From: Pseudomonas arcuscaelestis | Lineage (GTDB): Bacteria > Pseudomonadota > Gammaproteobacteria > Pseudomonadales > Pseudomonadaceae | Assembly (NCBI RefSeq): GCF_016881005.1 | Contig: NZ_JACOPV010000026.1 | Location: 1 to 59,635, forward strand | DNA: 59,635 nucleotides | Direction: 5' to 3' | Part shown: positions 7,786 to 16,046 of the stretch, one piece after another | Numbering within the stretch: position 1 is the first letter of the stretch | Layout: each line of letters begins with the position of its first letter | Notes under the pieces: generated by a model | Told to the model about the DNA's origin: nothing | The model's database searches: none | Seen by the model: the letters and a program-made list of their open reading frames with translations, nothing else | Position numbers and translations under genes: made by a program

Positions 7786-8739
7786 ATGTACGAATGGCTT
7801 AATGCGCTGCCCAAGGCAGAATTGCACCTGCACCTGGAAGGATCGCTGGAGCCCGAGTTGCTGTTCGCCCTGGCCGAGCGCAACAAAATCGCCCTGCCAT
7901 GGAACAACGTCGAAGCCCTGCGTGCAGCCTATGCGTTCAACAACCTGCAGGAGTTTCTCGACCTCTACTACCAAGGCGCCGATGTACTGCGCACCGAGCA
8001 GGACTTCTACGACCTGACCTGGGCATACCTGCTGCGCTGCAAAGCGCAAAATGTGGTTCACACCGAACCATTCTTCGATCCGCAAACCCATACTGATCGT
8101 GGTATTCCATTCGAAGTGGTACTCAGGGGCATCAGCCAGGCACTCAAGGATGGCCAGCAGCAGCTGGATATCAGCAGCGGCCTGATCCTCAGCTTCTTGC
8201 GTCACCTGAGCGAAGAAGAAGCGCACAAGACCCTGGATCAGGCGCTGCCGTTTCGCGATGCTTTTGTCGCCGTAGGCCTGGACAGCTCGGAAATGGGGCA
8301 CCCGCCGAGCAAGTTTCAGCGTGTATTCGATCGTGCCCGCAGCGAAGGCTTCCTGACGGTTGCACACGCAGGAGAAGAAGGACCACCTGAATACATCTGG
8401 GAAGCCATCGACCTGCTCAAGATCCAGCGTATCGACCATGGTGTACGCGCCATCGAAGACGAGCGCCTGATGCAGCGCATCATCGACGAGCAGATCCCGC
8501 TGACCGTATGCCCGCTCTCCAACACCAAGCTTTGTGTGTTTGATCATATGAGCCAGCACAACATTCTCGACATGCTCGAGCGCGGCGTGAAGGTCACCGT
8601 AAACTCGGACGATCCAGCGTACTTCGGTGGTTATGTCACCGAAAACTTCCATGCGTTGCATACTCATCTAGGGATGACGCAGGATCAGGCTCAACGCTTG
8701 GCGCAGAACAGCCTGGATGCACGCCTGGTTCGTCCTTGA
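7786..8739 (+). CDS. Adenine deaminase (Ade-type member of the adenosine deaminase family)
   Basis: A 317-residue zinc amidohydrolase. The metal ligands and catalytic residues are visible: H14 and H16 in HLHLEGS, H194 and E197 in HAGEEG, the DHGVRA histidine, and D275/D276 in NSDDPAYFGGY. It removes the 6-amino group of a purine. Pseudomonas proteins of this length and motif pattern belong to the subgroup acting on adenine rather than adenosine (family knowledge; moderate certainty). It is a single-gene unit with a terminator-like hairpin right after it. Confidence 0.85.
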   Translation: MYEWLNALPKAELHLHLEGSLEPELLFALAERNKIALPWNNVEALRAAYAFNNLQEFLDLYYQGADVLRTEQDFYDLTWAYLLRCKAQNVVHTEPFFDPQTHTDRGIPFEVVLRGISQALKDGQQQLDISSGLILSFLRHLSEEEAHKTLDQALPFRDAFVAVGLDSSEMGHPPSKFQRVFDRARSEGFLTVAHAGEEGPPEYIWEAIDLLKIQRIDHGVRAIEDERLMQRIIDEQIPLTVCPLSNTKLCVFDHMSQHNILDMLERGVKVTVNSDDPAYFGGYVTENFHALHTHLGMTQDQAQRLAQNSLDARLVRP

Positions 8740-8759
8740 CCGATTAGGGCGACACCGAC

Positions 8760-8788
8760 AAGCCCACTCCGATCAGGAGCGGGCTTTT
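8760..8788 (+). terminator. Rho-independent terminator after the adenine deaminase gene
   Basis: The arms 8761-8770 and 8776-8785 (AGCCCACTCC/GGAGCGGGCT, one A-C mismatch) enclose a 5-nt loop and are followed by TTT; an A precedes the stem. It separates the deaminase gene from the convergent ArsR-type gene and could serve both strands. Confidence 0.7.
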
Positions 8789-8794
8789 CGAGTA

Positions 8795-9508
8795 CTAGCT
8801 TACGGACTGCAGGATCACCGGTTGGGCAATTCGGTTGATCTGGCGCAAGCCCGCCGAGCTGATCTGCAATCGACGTGAAGTTTCACTCTCGCGGATCCAC
8901 CCAGATTGCATGAACAGCTTTAACAGACTGGTACCCAATGCTCCGCCCAAATGTGGGCGATGGTCACTCCATTCACTGCAGCAGCGGCAACTGCTGAAGC
9001 TTTTGCGCTGATAACGCGCCAGCGCATCGATAAAAATGCCGTGACGGGCAAATTGTGTGCGCCCCTCGTAAGTTACTTCGATCTGTTGCTCCACGCCCTC
9101 CAGCCAACCAGCATCGAAAAGACGCTGATACAAGTCTGCAGCAAGCTCTCCGCCAAGGTGATCACCGCACAGGCGCGCTCTACGCATGGAAAGAGGAATA
9201 CCGACATCCTCTCCTCCTGCGGCCTGTTCGCGACTGGTGACCTGAACACTGGCCAATGCTTCCACCGCCGCGCCAACTTCCGGCCCGGCGAGTCTGAAAT
9301 AGCGTTTTCGTCCACGCGGCTCAAGCTTGAGCAACCCGCTGGCCGAGAGCCTTGCCAGGTGTGCGCAGGCGGAGGAAGGCGTCAGGCCAGTCAAGTCCGC
9401 CAGTTCATCGGCAGGTCGTGCCATGCCATCGATCAGTGCCCATAGCATTGCGCTGCGCTTGGGATCTGCAAGCAGGCTGGCAATCTGGCTAATACTTGTT
9501 GCTTTCAT
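8795..9508 (-). CDS. ArsR-type winged-helix transcriptional regulator
   Basis: A 237-residue protein with an N-terminal ArsR/HTH_20 winged helix (about residues 1-75: DPKRSAMLWAL, then the LTGLTPSSACAHLARLSASGLL recognition region). The longer C-terminal domain contains two related cysteine patterns, CGDHLGG and CRCC..(S)DHRPHLGGALG. It is about twice the size of a minimal ArsR repressor, and this extended class is common and uncharacterised in pseudomonads. The cysteines/histidines might bind metal or sense redox, but that is inference. GGGAG precedes the ATG. No obvious target gene is attached. Confidence 0.75.
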   Translation of the reverse strand: MKATSISQIASLLADPKRSAMLWALIDGMARPADELADLTGLTPSSACAHLARLSASGLLKLEPRGRKRYFRLAGPEVGAAVEALASVQVTSREQAAGGEDVGIPLSMRRARLCGDHLGGELAADLYQRLFDAGWLEGVEQQIEVTYEGRTQFARHGIFIDALARYQRKSFSSCRCCSEWSDHRPHLGGALGTSLLKLFMQSGWIRESETSRRLQISSAGLRQINRIAQPVILQSVS

Positions 9509-9988
9509 ATCTCAACTCCCTGCGAGATCACATCTGAAATCGTTTGAATAACCATGTCAGCAGCATTTACTGCGAGGTTTCCGATGCCAGATCGGCTAGA
9601 AGTTGTAACGTTGACTCACCGGCAGAAATTGCCAGGGCGTTTATCAGGCAAAGTAAATTAACGGCGGTACTTTCCGGCCGATGACATGGAAACTTCTCTC
9701 GCTGGAAACGACTGCTGCATCCATTATAAGCCGCCTCAGGGAAACAATTTCCGGGCCATTGCGCGGGCAAACGGGTAAAGGCTCCATGCTCTGCCCAACC
9801 ATAAGCACCGGCGACCCTAACAACTTGTAGAAAACTTCAGATACATTTGTTGTAGAACCGCACCCCATACCTGTTCGTTTAAATTCGATAACTATTGATC
9901 AAAAAAAATAATATTTAATGCCTACAACTCGCGTGCCAAAGAACTACAAATAAGCCAGAAAAAGATGTAGTCCCAGGAAATTCGCCAT
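9509..9988. other. 480-nt intergenic region with no supportable gene
   Basis: The gap lies upstream of the ArsR-type gene and beyond the stop of the LysR gene. Short minus-strand frames here (e.g. 9644-9868) lack Shine-Dalgarno sites and Pseudomonas-like codon use. The right half is markedly A/T-rich (about 9880-9930, including a run of eight A). It may hold the ArsR promoter, a degenerate gene or an unrecognised small RNA; nothing specific was identified. Confidence 0.5.
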
Positions 9989-10903
9989 CTAGTTTGAAAC
10001 CTTCAACTGTTCGAGCAGATTCTGACACCGTTCCCGTAGCAGGCTGCGCAGCAACTGCACCGGTTTGCCCAGTTGTGCTCGATGCGTGCACATAAGGTTC
10101 AGGGGCGCCGACTCCCCCTCCAACTGTCCCAATAGCACTTTCAAGCGTCCAGCCTGAACATCGAATGCCACGTCCAACCAGGACTTGTAGGCGATTCCAA
10201 GGCCAGCTAGGGCCCAACGACGAACGACATCGGCGTCGTCGCAAAAACGATCCCCACTGACAATCACCCCCACCTCGTTTGCACCCCGACCAAAACGCCA
10301 GTGATCATGGATGCGGCTACCCAGTTGATAAAGCAGACAGTTGTGCTGGGTGAGCTGAGCAATTTCCTTCGGCTCACCGTGAACGGCCAGGTATTCGGGC
10401 GAGGCGCAGAGCACTCGTCGGTTGTCAGGGCACAGCGGCAGCGCCACCAGGCTGGAATCTTCCGGCGCGCCATAGCGCAAGGCGATATCAGCCGCCTGGC
10501 GAAACAGATCGGCATTGCGGTCGCCTAGCAACAGGCGTACCGATAGTTTCGGGTGTTGGCGCTGCAGCTCATCAAGCCAGGGCAGCAGTACATTGCGTCC
10601 GAAGTCCGATGGCGCGGAGAGTTGCAAAACACCACTGACGTCTTCCTGCCCTCGTGCCAGCAGACGCCGTCCTTCATCCAGGCTGGCCAGCGCATTGCGT
10701 GCGTGCAGCAAAAAAGTTTCGCCTTCGGCTGTCAGGCGCAGGTTACGGGTCGAACGTGCGAGCAACCGGGCACCCAGTTGCTTTTCCAGGCGTTTGAGCG
10801 CAGCACTGGCTACCGCCGGGGACAGATCCAGCAGCCGTGCCGCAGCTGACAGGCTACCCAACTGCGCGGTGCGAACGAACAGTTGCAGGTCATCGAATCG
10901 CAC
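9989..10903 (-). CDS. LysR-type transcriptional regulator (CrgA/DhcR-like subgroup)
   Basis: A LysR regulator of 304 residues when started at the GTG at 10903, which has AGAGG about 8 nt upstream; an ATG at 10966 would add 21 residues lacking family similarity. The wHTH occupies about residues 1-60 (FVRTAQLGSLSAAARLLDLSPAVASAALKRLE), followed by an effector-binding domain. It diverges from the alcohol dehydrogenase-like gene and is the natural candidate for its regulator. Confidence 0.8.
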   Translation of the reverse strand: MRFDDLQLFVRTAQLGSLSAAARLLDLSPAVASAALKRLEKQLGARLLARSTRNLRLTAEGETFLLHARNALASLDEGRRLLARGQEDVSGVLQLSAPSDFGRNVLLPWLDELQRQHPKLSVRLLLGDRNADLFRQAADIALRYGAPEDSSLVALPLCPDNRRVLCASPEYLAVHGEPKEIAQLTQHNCLLYQLGSRIHDHWRFGRGANEVGVIVSGDRFCDDADVVRRWALAGLGIAYKSWLDVAFDVQAGRLKVLLGQLEGESAPLNLMCTHRAQLGKPVQLLRSLLRERCQNLLEQLKVSN

Positions 10904-11021
10904 GGCAAGGCCCTCTATTATCAAAAAATTATTGAAAGTATCTGTCGTTCTAGCGGCCTTTAACATGAAGTGAAAGCGTCAATCATGGCGACCAAGCATT
11001 TCCCTTCTGAGGACGCTACAG

Positions 11022-12035
11022 ATGAAAGCCATTGCCTATTACCAGTCCCTGGACATCAGCCACCCGGACTCCCTGCAAGACATCGAGCTGCCCGCCCCCG
11101 AGCCGGGGCCACGGGACTTGCTCGTAGAAGTACGGGCCATTTCGGTCAACCCGGTGGACACCAAGGTCCGTCAGAATGCCCAGCCAGAGCCAGGCGTTGC
11201 CAAGGTACTGGGCTGGGACGTCGCAGGTGTGGTCAAGGCCGTAGGCAGTGAAGTCAGCCTGTTTCAGCCAGGGGACAAGATTTTTTACGCAGGCTCCATC
11301 GCTCGCGCCGGGGCCAACAGCGAACTCCATGTCGTCGATGAGCGCATCGTTGGCCATATGCCCAAGACCCTAGGCTTCGCAGAAGCGGCAGCTCTGCCCC
11401 TGACGGCGATCACAGCATGGGAGTTGTTGTTTGAGCGCCTGCAGATTCCAGAAGGACAAGATGACCTCGGCCAACGCCTGTTGATCGTTGGTGCGGCGGG
11501 CGGGGTGGGCTCGATCCTGACTCAACTGGCTAGCCAATTGACCGGGCTGACCGTCATCGGCAGCGCCTCTCGCCCCCAGACCCAGAACTGGGTACGTCAG
11601 TTGGGTGCCGACCACGTTGTTGACCACAGCCAACCGCTTGCTGCAGCACTCAAGGCCGAAGGTATCGAATTCGTAACCCACGTTGCCAGTCTCACCCAGA
11701 CCGACCAGCATCTGGCGCAATTGGTCGAAGCCCTTGCCCCTCAAGGAAGACTTGCGCTGATCGATGACCCCAAGCAAATGGACATCGGCCTGCTTAAACG
11801 CAAGAGCCTGTCATTGCATTGGGAGTTCATGTACACCCGCTCGTTGTTTGAAACCGACGACATGATCGAACAACACAAACTGCTCAATCGGGTTGCCGAT
11901 CTGATTGATGCCGGCACGCTCAAAACTACCTTGGGCGAGCACTACGGCACCATCAATGCGGCCAACCTGCGTCGCGCCCACGCCCTGCTGGAAAGCGGCG
12001 CGGCAAAGGGCAAGATTGTCCTCGAAGGGTTCTGA
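11022..12035 (+). CDS. Zinc-binding alcohol dehydrogenase family protein / quinone oxidoreductase-like
   Basis: A 337-residue medium-chain dehydrogenase/reductase. The N-terminal GroES-like domain has SVNPVDTKVR and GWDVAGVV; the Rossmann domain has VGAAGGVGSILTQLA. The classical catalytic zinc cysteine/histidine set is not evident, so despite the usual family name it more likely reduces quinones or enones with NADPH. GAGGA lies upstream of the ATG. Its divergent LysR neighbour suggests induction by a reactive carbonyl or quinone, a common arrangement (inference). Confidence 0.8.
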   Translation: MKAIAYYQSLDISHPDSLQDIELPAPEPGPRDLLVEVRAISVNPVDTKVRQNAQPEPGVAKVLGWDVAGVVKAVGSEVSLFQPGDKIFYAGSIARAGANSELHVVDERIVGHMPKTLGFAEAAALPLTAITAWELLFERLQIPEGQDDLGQRLLIVGAAGGVGSILTQLASQLTGLTVIGSASRPQTQNWVRQLGADHVVDHSQPLAAALKAEGIEFVTHVASLTQTDQHLAQLVEALAPQGRLALIDDPKQMDIGLLKRKSLSLHWEFMYTRSLFETDDMIEQHKLLNRVADLIDAGTLKTTLGEHYGTINAANLRRAHALLESGAAKGKIVLEGF

Positions 12036-12043
12036 GCCATCGC

Positions 12044-12067
12044 GCCCACCCCTGCCTTGGGGTGGGC
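12044..12067 (+). terminator. Stem-loop after the alcohol dehydrogenase-like gene
   Basis: A perfect 9-bp stem (GCCCACCCC/GGGGTGGGC) with a 6-nt loop starts 8 nt after the stop codon. No U-tract follows, so it may stabilise the 3' end or terminate imperfectly. Confidence 0.5.
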
Positions 12068-12160
12068 ATGACCGTCAGTCCGACAACTGATCCAAGTCAT
12101 TTTCCTGCAGGCAAGCAGCGCTACAATCTTCGGGCCAACGCTCACCGCAGGTATGCCACG

Positions 12161-12325
12161 ATGATCATTCAAGTCAGCGCATCAGCCCAAAAGCCCGGCT
12201 GCCCATGGCAGGTTCGGCTGGACAAGCAGGTAGTGAACTTTCGCAGCGAGGCCGAAGCCCGCGCTTTCGTCAACACCTTGCAGGCTCGCCTGCAGGCCCC
12301 GCATACACTCAAACAGGTCGGCTGA
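12161..12325 (+). CDS. Small conserved-looking hypothetical protein
   Basis: A 54-residue ORF (begins MIIQVSASAQKPGCPWQVRL) with Pseudomonas-like codon use. It reads like a small beta-beta-alpha unit ending in an amphipathic helix rich in Ala and Arg. An AGG lies about 10 nt upstream of the ATG. Its 3' end overlaps the convergent MFS gene by 17 nt. No function is recognised. An upstream in-frame start at 12062 would run through non-coding-looking sequence. Confidence 0.5.
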   Translation: MIIQVSASAQKPGCPWQVRLDKQVVNFRSEAEARAFVNTLQARLQAPHTLKQVG

Positions 12326-13490
12326 GCTGCAAGCGGTGGGTAACCATCGACACCACCACTGCGCCCAGCCCGCATAGGCTTATGACCAGCGCCATGGGTA
12401 CTGCGCTGCCATCGTGCAGTATGCCCACCAGTGCCGCTGCGCCTGCCGCTACACTGAACTGAATGCACCCGAGCAACGCTGAAGCGCTCCCTGCTCGCGC
12501 ACCTTGCCCGTTCATGGCGCAGGCTGATGCATTGGGAATGATGCAACCCAGGCTGGCAATGCACACGAACAGCGGAATCAGCAGTGGCCACAACTGGGCC
12601 GGCTGCAACGCACTGATTGCAAGCAACGTCAGGCCCGCCAGCAGATAAAGCCACACCGCTCGCCTGAGCAAAAAGGCCGGACCACGCTTGGCCAGCAGTC
12701 GCGCGTTCACCTGGGCAACCAGAATGAAGCCTGCCGCATTACTACCGAACAACCAGCCATAGTGCTCAGGTGGTACCCCATAGAGTTTGATGAAAACGAA
12801 GGGGGATCCGGCGATATAGGAAAACATCCCGGCGATGGCGATCCCGCCAGTCAACGCATGCCCAACGAAGACACGATCTTTAAGCAGCCGCCCGTACTGG
12901 CGCAAGGCGCCGGAAAGTGGTTGGCGTGGCAGATTGGCCGGCAAGCTCTCAGGCAGGCCCAGGGCAACGGCGAGGGTACACAGAGCGCTGAACAAGGTCA
13001 GCGCAACAAAGATCGACTGCCAGCCATAGACATTGACCAGCACCCCTCCCAGCATAGGGGCGAGGATGGGAGCCAGGCCCATCACCAATACCAACTGGGA
13101 GAACACCTTGGCCGATGCCACGGCATCGCATTTGTCACTGACAATTGCCCGCGACAACACCATGCCGGCGCACCCGCCCAGCGCCTGGACGAATCGTGCC
13201 GCGATCAACGCCTCAAGGTTCGGGGCCAAGGCGCAGGCAATTGAGGCCAGGGTAAACAGGCAAACACCGACCAGCAGCGGAATGCGGCGGCCAAAGCGGT
13301 CAGCCACTGGCCCATAGGCCAATTGACCGATGGACAAGCCAAGGAAGTAGGCCGCCAGGGTTGTCTGGATGTGTTTTTCGTCAGTACCGAAGGCCAGCGC
13401 CATCGCCGGAAAGCCTGGCAGGTAAAAGTCGATTGCCAGAGGCCCGAACGCACTCAAGGCGCCCAGAATCAGGATGGTTCGCAGGTTCAT
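12309..13490 (-). CDS. Bcr/CflA family multidrug efflux MFS transporter
   Basis: A 393-residue inner-membrane protein with 12 predicted transmembrane segments. The N-terminal GALSAFGPLAIDFYLPGFP segment and the motif A-like GPVADRFGRRIPLL between TM2 and TM3 are diagnostic of the drug:H+ antiporter-1 Bcr/CflA subfamily. It would export small toxic compounds using the proton gradient. It lies 116 nt downstream of copZ on the same strand, with a DnaA-box 9-mer (13580-13588) in the gap; there is no sign that it handles copper. Confidence 0.85.
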   Translation of the reverse strand: MNLRTILILGALSAFGPLAIDFYLPGFPAMALAFGTDEKHIQTTLAAYFLGLSIGQLAYGPVADRFGRRIPLLVGVCLFTLASIACALAPNLEALIAARFVQALGGCAGMVLSRAIVSDKCDAVASAKVFSQLVLVMGLAPILAPMLGGVLVNVYGWQSIFVALTLFSALCTLAVALGLPESLPANLPRQPLSGALRQYGRLLKDRVFVGHALTGGIAIAGMFSYIAGSPFVFIKLYGVPPEHYGWLFGSNAAGFILVAQVNARLLAKRGPAFLLRRAVWLYLLAGLTLLAISALQPAQLWPLLIPLFVCIASLGCIIPNASACAMNGQGARAGSASALLGCIQFSVAAGAAALVGILHDGSAVPMALVISLCGLGAVVVSMVTHRLQLSRPV

Positions 13491-13605
13491 CGGGAATCCA
13501 TAGCAGGCTAAGCAAGTCTGCTAGTCTAACCGTCCTGCCAAGGTTGCGCTGCGAAGAGTTGCGCCCGCGCCGTGAACTTTTATCCACAGCGCAGGCCCGC
13601 GACCG

Positions 13606-13803
13606 TCAGACAGCTTCGGCCTGATAGCCTTCTTCGCGAATCACTTGCAGTATCTGCGCAGCCTGCAACGCGCTTTGCACCTTGACTTGTTTGTGGCCCA
13701 GATCGACCTCGACGATGGCCTCGGCGTCCTGAGCCTGTAGAGCACGGGTGACGGCCTTGACGCAATGACCGCAGGTCATTCCTTGTACGTTGAACACTTG
13801 CAT
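13606..13803 (-). CDS. copZ: Copper chaperone CopZ
   Basis: A 65-residue heavy-metal-associated domain protein. GMTCGHC (residues 7-13) supplies the two Cu(I)-binding cysteines, and the remaining betaalphabetabetaalphabeta pattern fits the HMA fold. It would carry Cu(I) in the cytoplasm to a P-type exporter or to CueR. The ATG at 13803 has GGAGG upstream; the frame extends 15 codons further but that extension crosses the leader. A CueR-type promoter with a 19-nt spacer lies directly upstream. Its usual partner, the CopA ATPase, is deleted here. Confidence 0.9.
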   Translation of the reverse strand: MQVFNVQGMTCGHCVKAVTRALQAQDAEAIVEVDLGHKQVKVQSALQAAQILQVIREEGYQAEAV

Positions 13804-13831
13804 GGGTTCTGCCTCCTGTGGGTTTTGACTG

Positions 13832-13862
13832 AGTTTCAAGCCTGCCACCAGGGCAAGGTCAA
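13832..13862 (-). promoter_or_regulatory. CueR-type promoter of copZ
   Basis: On the minus strand the -35 TTGACC (13857-13862) and -10 GAAACT (13832-13837) are separated by 19 nt carrying an imperfect dyad (CCTTGCCCTGG/TGGCAGG). The over-long 19-nt spacer with a central dyad is the hallmark of MerR-family activated promoters, and the sequence resembles the copA operator of this locus. Confidence 0.75.
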
Positions 13863-13950
13863 GTTCCTCTTGGCGCTGCCGGGCTGGAAATCATCGTCCG
13901 GGTCGGCCAAGCTGCGAGGCTGACGATTGAAGATGCAGGAGTTTCATTTC

Positions 13951-14337
13951 ATGCGCAGGGCAGCTTTGGGCCTTTTCGGCCTGCTGAATGTATTCGGCTT
14001 GTTCGCTCAAGCCAACGCGGCAGGGCCAGCCGACTACAGCATTCTGATCATCTCCCGCGAACGGCTGGAGGTGGCAACGTCATGTGAGATTGGCGTGTAT
14101 ATCAACGATCAATTGGCCGGACGCGTTTTCCAGGAACAATCGACCTCATTCAACCTACCCCCAGGCGAAATCGATGTGCGCCTGCGCTACTTGCCTGGGC
14201 ATGTACCGGGGTGCCAGCCAGGCATAGAGAACCAGCGCTCGAGCCGATTGAAGCTGGTGGCCGGTCAAATCAATAAATACCGGGTTGCAGCCGATCAGAA
14301 TGGACTCACATTGATAAAAGCTGGCTTGGGGTATTGA
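13951..14337 (+). CDS. Secreted hypothetical protein in the copper locus
   Basis: A 128-residue protein starting at the ATG at 13951, with AGGAG 9 nt upstream; an earlier in-frame TTG adds eight residues. A clear signal peptide (hydrophobic to about residue 22, cleavage likely after QANA) predicts periplasmic location. The mature part is beta-rich with two cysteines (in ATSCEIGVY and VPGCQPGIE) that could form a disulfide. No known domain is recognised. It sits between copZ and the copA promoter, diverges from copZ, and its stop codon overlaps the -35 of the copA promoter. A copper-related envelope role is inference from position. Confidence 0.7.
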   Translation: MRRAALGLFGLLNVFGLFAQANAAGPADYSILIISRERLEVATSCEIGVYINDQLAGRVFQEQSTSFNLPPGEIDVRLRYLPGHVPGCQPGIENQRSSRLKLVAGQINKYRVAADQNGLTLIKAGLGY

Positions 14338-14364
14338 CCTTACCAGCGTGGAAAGGTTGAAGCT
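14334..14364 (+). promoter_or_regulatory. CueR-type promoter (original copA promoter)
   Basis: The -35 TTGACC (14334-14339), a 19-nt spacer and a weak -10 GAAGCT (14359-14364) frame a dyad ACCTTACCA-GCG-TGGAAAGGT (14337-14357) with a single mismatch. It matches the copZ promoter in all key positions. In this genome it is followed directly by the 3' remnant of copA and then cueR. Confidence 0.8.
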
Positions 14365-14469
14365 GTGGCTGGCGCAGCGGTGGCACTGTCGAGTGTCAGT
14401 GTGGTCAGCAACGCGCTGCTGTTGAAAACCTGGAAGCCTGAAACCCCAACACAGGACGACGTGCAATGA
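14365..14469 (+). pseudogene. copA: copA 3' remnant (last 34 codons of a Cu(I) P1B-type ATPase)
   Basis: In frame with the TGA at 14467-14469, the codons read V-A-G-A-A-V-A-L-S-S-V-S-V-V-S-N-A-L-L-L and then a short hydrophilic tail. This is the conserved C-terminal transmembrane end of CopA-type ATPases, in which A-A-M-A-L-S-S-V-S-V-V-x-N-A-L is nearly invariant. No start codon, metal-binding domain, DKTGT or CPC motif is present: everything between the promoter -10 box and this tail is missing. The stop overlaps the cueR start (ATGA), the normal copA-cueR junction. The scar is either a genuine internal deletion or an assembly artefact. Confidence 0.8.
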
Positions 14470-14870
14470 ACATCGGTCAAGCCGCCCGGCGCTCCGGACT
14501 GAGCGCCAAGATGATCCGCTACTACGAGTCGATTGGCTTGCTCAAGCCGGCGCTGCGCAGCGACAGTGGCTATCGCCTCTACCAGCAAGAAGACCTGCAC
14601 CAACTGGCGTTTATCAAGCGCTCGCGAGATCTGGGGTTTTCACTGGAAGAAGTCGCACGTCTGCTGACCCTGTGGCAGGACCGCCAGCGCGCCAGTGCCG
14701 ACGTCAAGGCCCTGGCCAGCCAGCACATCGATGACCTGAACCGACGCATCGAAGAACTGGTAAGCCTGCGCGATACCTTGAGCGAGCTGGTCACTCATTG
14801 TCACGGCGACGATCGCCCGGACTGCCCGATCCTCAAGGATCTGGCAGCCGGGGGCAGTTGCTGTCACTGA
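14466..14870 (+). CDS. cueR: Copper-responsive MerR-family activator CueR
   Basis: A 134-residue MerR regulator: N-terminal winged helix (residues 1-70, MNIGQAARRSGLSAKMIRYYE), dimerisation coiled coil (about 78-110) and the C-terminal metal loop with two cysteines spaced C-x7-C (CHGDDRPDC), the CueR signature for Cu(I)/Ag(I)/Au(I), followed by a Cys-Cys-His tail. It activates promoters with 19-nt spacers, and two such promoters lie in this locus. Because copA is deleted, cueR now sits about 100 nt downstream of the CueR-activated promoter and is probably autoactivated. Confidence 0.9.
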   Translation: MNIGQAARRSGLSAKMIRYYESIGLLKPALRSDSGYRLYQQEDLHQLAFIKRSRDLGFSLEEVARLLTLWQDRQRASADVKALASQHIDDLNRRIEELVSLRDTLSELVTHCHGDDRPDCPILKDLAAGGSCCH

Positions 14871-14874
14871 CGCA

Positions 14875-15768
14875 CTACTGCAACCAGGGCGGAGCGGGTT
14901 CCTCGTCCTTGCTCGACCCCCGTTCGGCGTCTTCTTTGATGGCACGCCGACGGGCGTCATCAAAGCGCGCTGCGTCAATCTCGCGCATCACCCCGTCCAC
15001 ATCGGCACTGTGCTCGTCCAGCGCAAACTGGCCCGTAAGCTCGCTCTCCGGCAACAGTTCGCCAGCCTGGTACAGGGCCCACATTTCATGGGCATAACGG
15101 GTTTGCCGCAGTTCCGGAGCAAAGCGTCCGAAATACGCCGCCATGTTGCCGACATCGCGCTCCAGCATGCTGAATGCGTGGTTGTTACCTGCCGCATCCA
15201 CCGCTTGTGGCAAGTCGATAATCACCGGTCCTTCCGGCCCAAGCAACACGTTGAACTCCGACAGGTCGCCATGCACAAGGCCAGTGCATAGCATCAGCAC
15301 GATCTGCCGAATCACAAAGGCGTGGTACTCGCGCGCCTGATCCGGCTCCAGGTACACATCGTTGAGCCGAGGAGCGGCATCGCCATGCTCGTCGGCGACC
15401 AACTCCATCAGCAGTACACCGTCGAGAAAATCGTAGGGGCGTGGCACCCGCACACCCGCGTTGGCGAGTCGGAACAGAGCAGCCACCTCGGCGTTCTGCC
15501 AGGCGTCCTCAGCCTCCTTGCGTCCGTACTTGGAGCCTTTGGCCATGGCCCGGGCCTGACGGCTGTTGCGTACTTTACGCCCTTCCTGATACTCGGCCGC
15601 CTGACGGAAACTGCGCTTGTTCGCCTCTTTGTAGACCTTGGCACAGCGCAATTCCTTTCCGCAGCGCACCACGTACACGGCGGCCTCCTTGCCACTCATC
15701 AGCGGTCGAAGTACCTCATCGACCAGTCCATCTTCAACCAGTGGTTCAATGCGTTTTGGAGTCTTCAT
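14875..15768 (-). CDS. RIO1-type serine protein kinase (PA4780-like)
   Basis: A 297-residue RIO-family atypical kinase: KEAAVYVV ATP-binding region with the invariant lysine in CAKVYK, catalytic loop HGDLSEFNVLL and metal-binding IIDLPQAVD. Bacterial members in pseudomonads are often called serine protein kinase RIO; their targets are unknown. The highly charged C-terminal tail (DDARRRAIKEDAERGSSKDEE) may be autophosphorylated. It converges with cueR, 4 nt apart, and seems unrelated to copper. Confidence 0.85.
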   Translation of the reverse strand: MKTPKRIEPLVEDGLVDEVLRPLMSGKEAAVYVVRCGKELRCAKVYKEANKRSFRQAAEYQEGRKVRNSRQARAMAKGSKYGRKEAEDAWQNAEVAALFRLANAGVRVPRPYDFLDGVLLMELVADEHGDAAPRLNDVYLEPDQAREYHAFVIRQIVLMLCTGLVHGDLSEFNVLLGPEGPVIIDLPQAVDAAGNNHAFSMLERDVGNMAAYFGRFAPELRQTRYAHEMWALYQAGELLPESELTGQFALDEHSADVDGVMREIDAARFDDARRRAIKEDAERGSSKDEEPAPPWLQ

Positions 15769-16046
15769 CGGCTTTTGTCGGGGGTCCTGTTCTGCCAGAC
15801 ACGTAATTTTTTGTAGGTTACCGGTACTGCACCGGTTTTCGCTGTTTCAAGACCGCACAGCGTTGTAACGGCAATCCGCCTGACTTGCCATTCTTTTTAT
15901 GGGCGTTGACGAGGGAGTAGTCATTTCAAACGTTAGTTCCCAATGAATACCGGACTTTAACCGAGGTCGGGCTTTATTTCTGAAACAAATGGCCGATGCA
16001 GTTTGAAGCAGCCTCGTGTGTTTACAAGAAAAATTCTGGAGCGCGG

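Noticed and set aside
9644..9868. 74-codon minus-strand ORF in the ArsR-LysR gap
   Set aside because: No Shine-Dalgarno site, codon use unlike the neighbours and no recognisable similarity.
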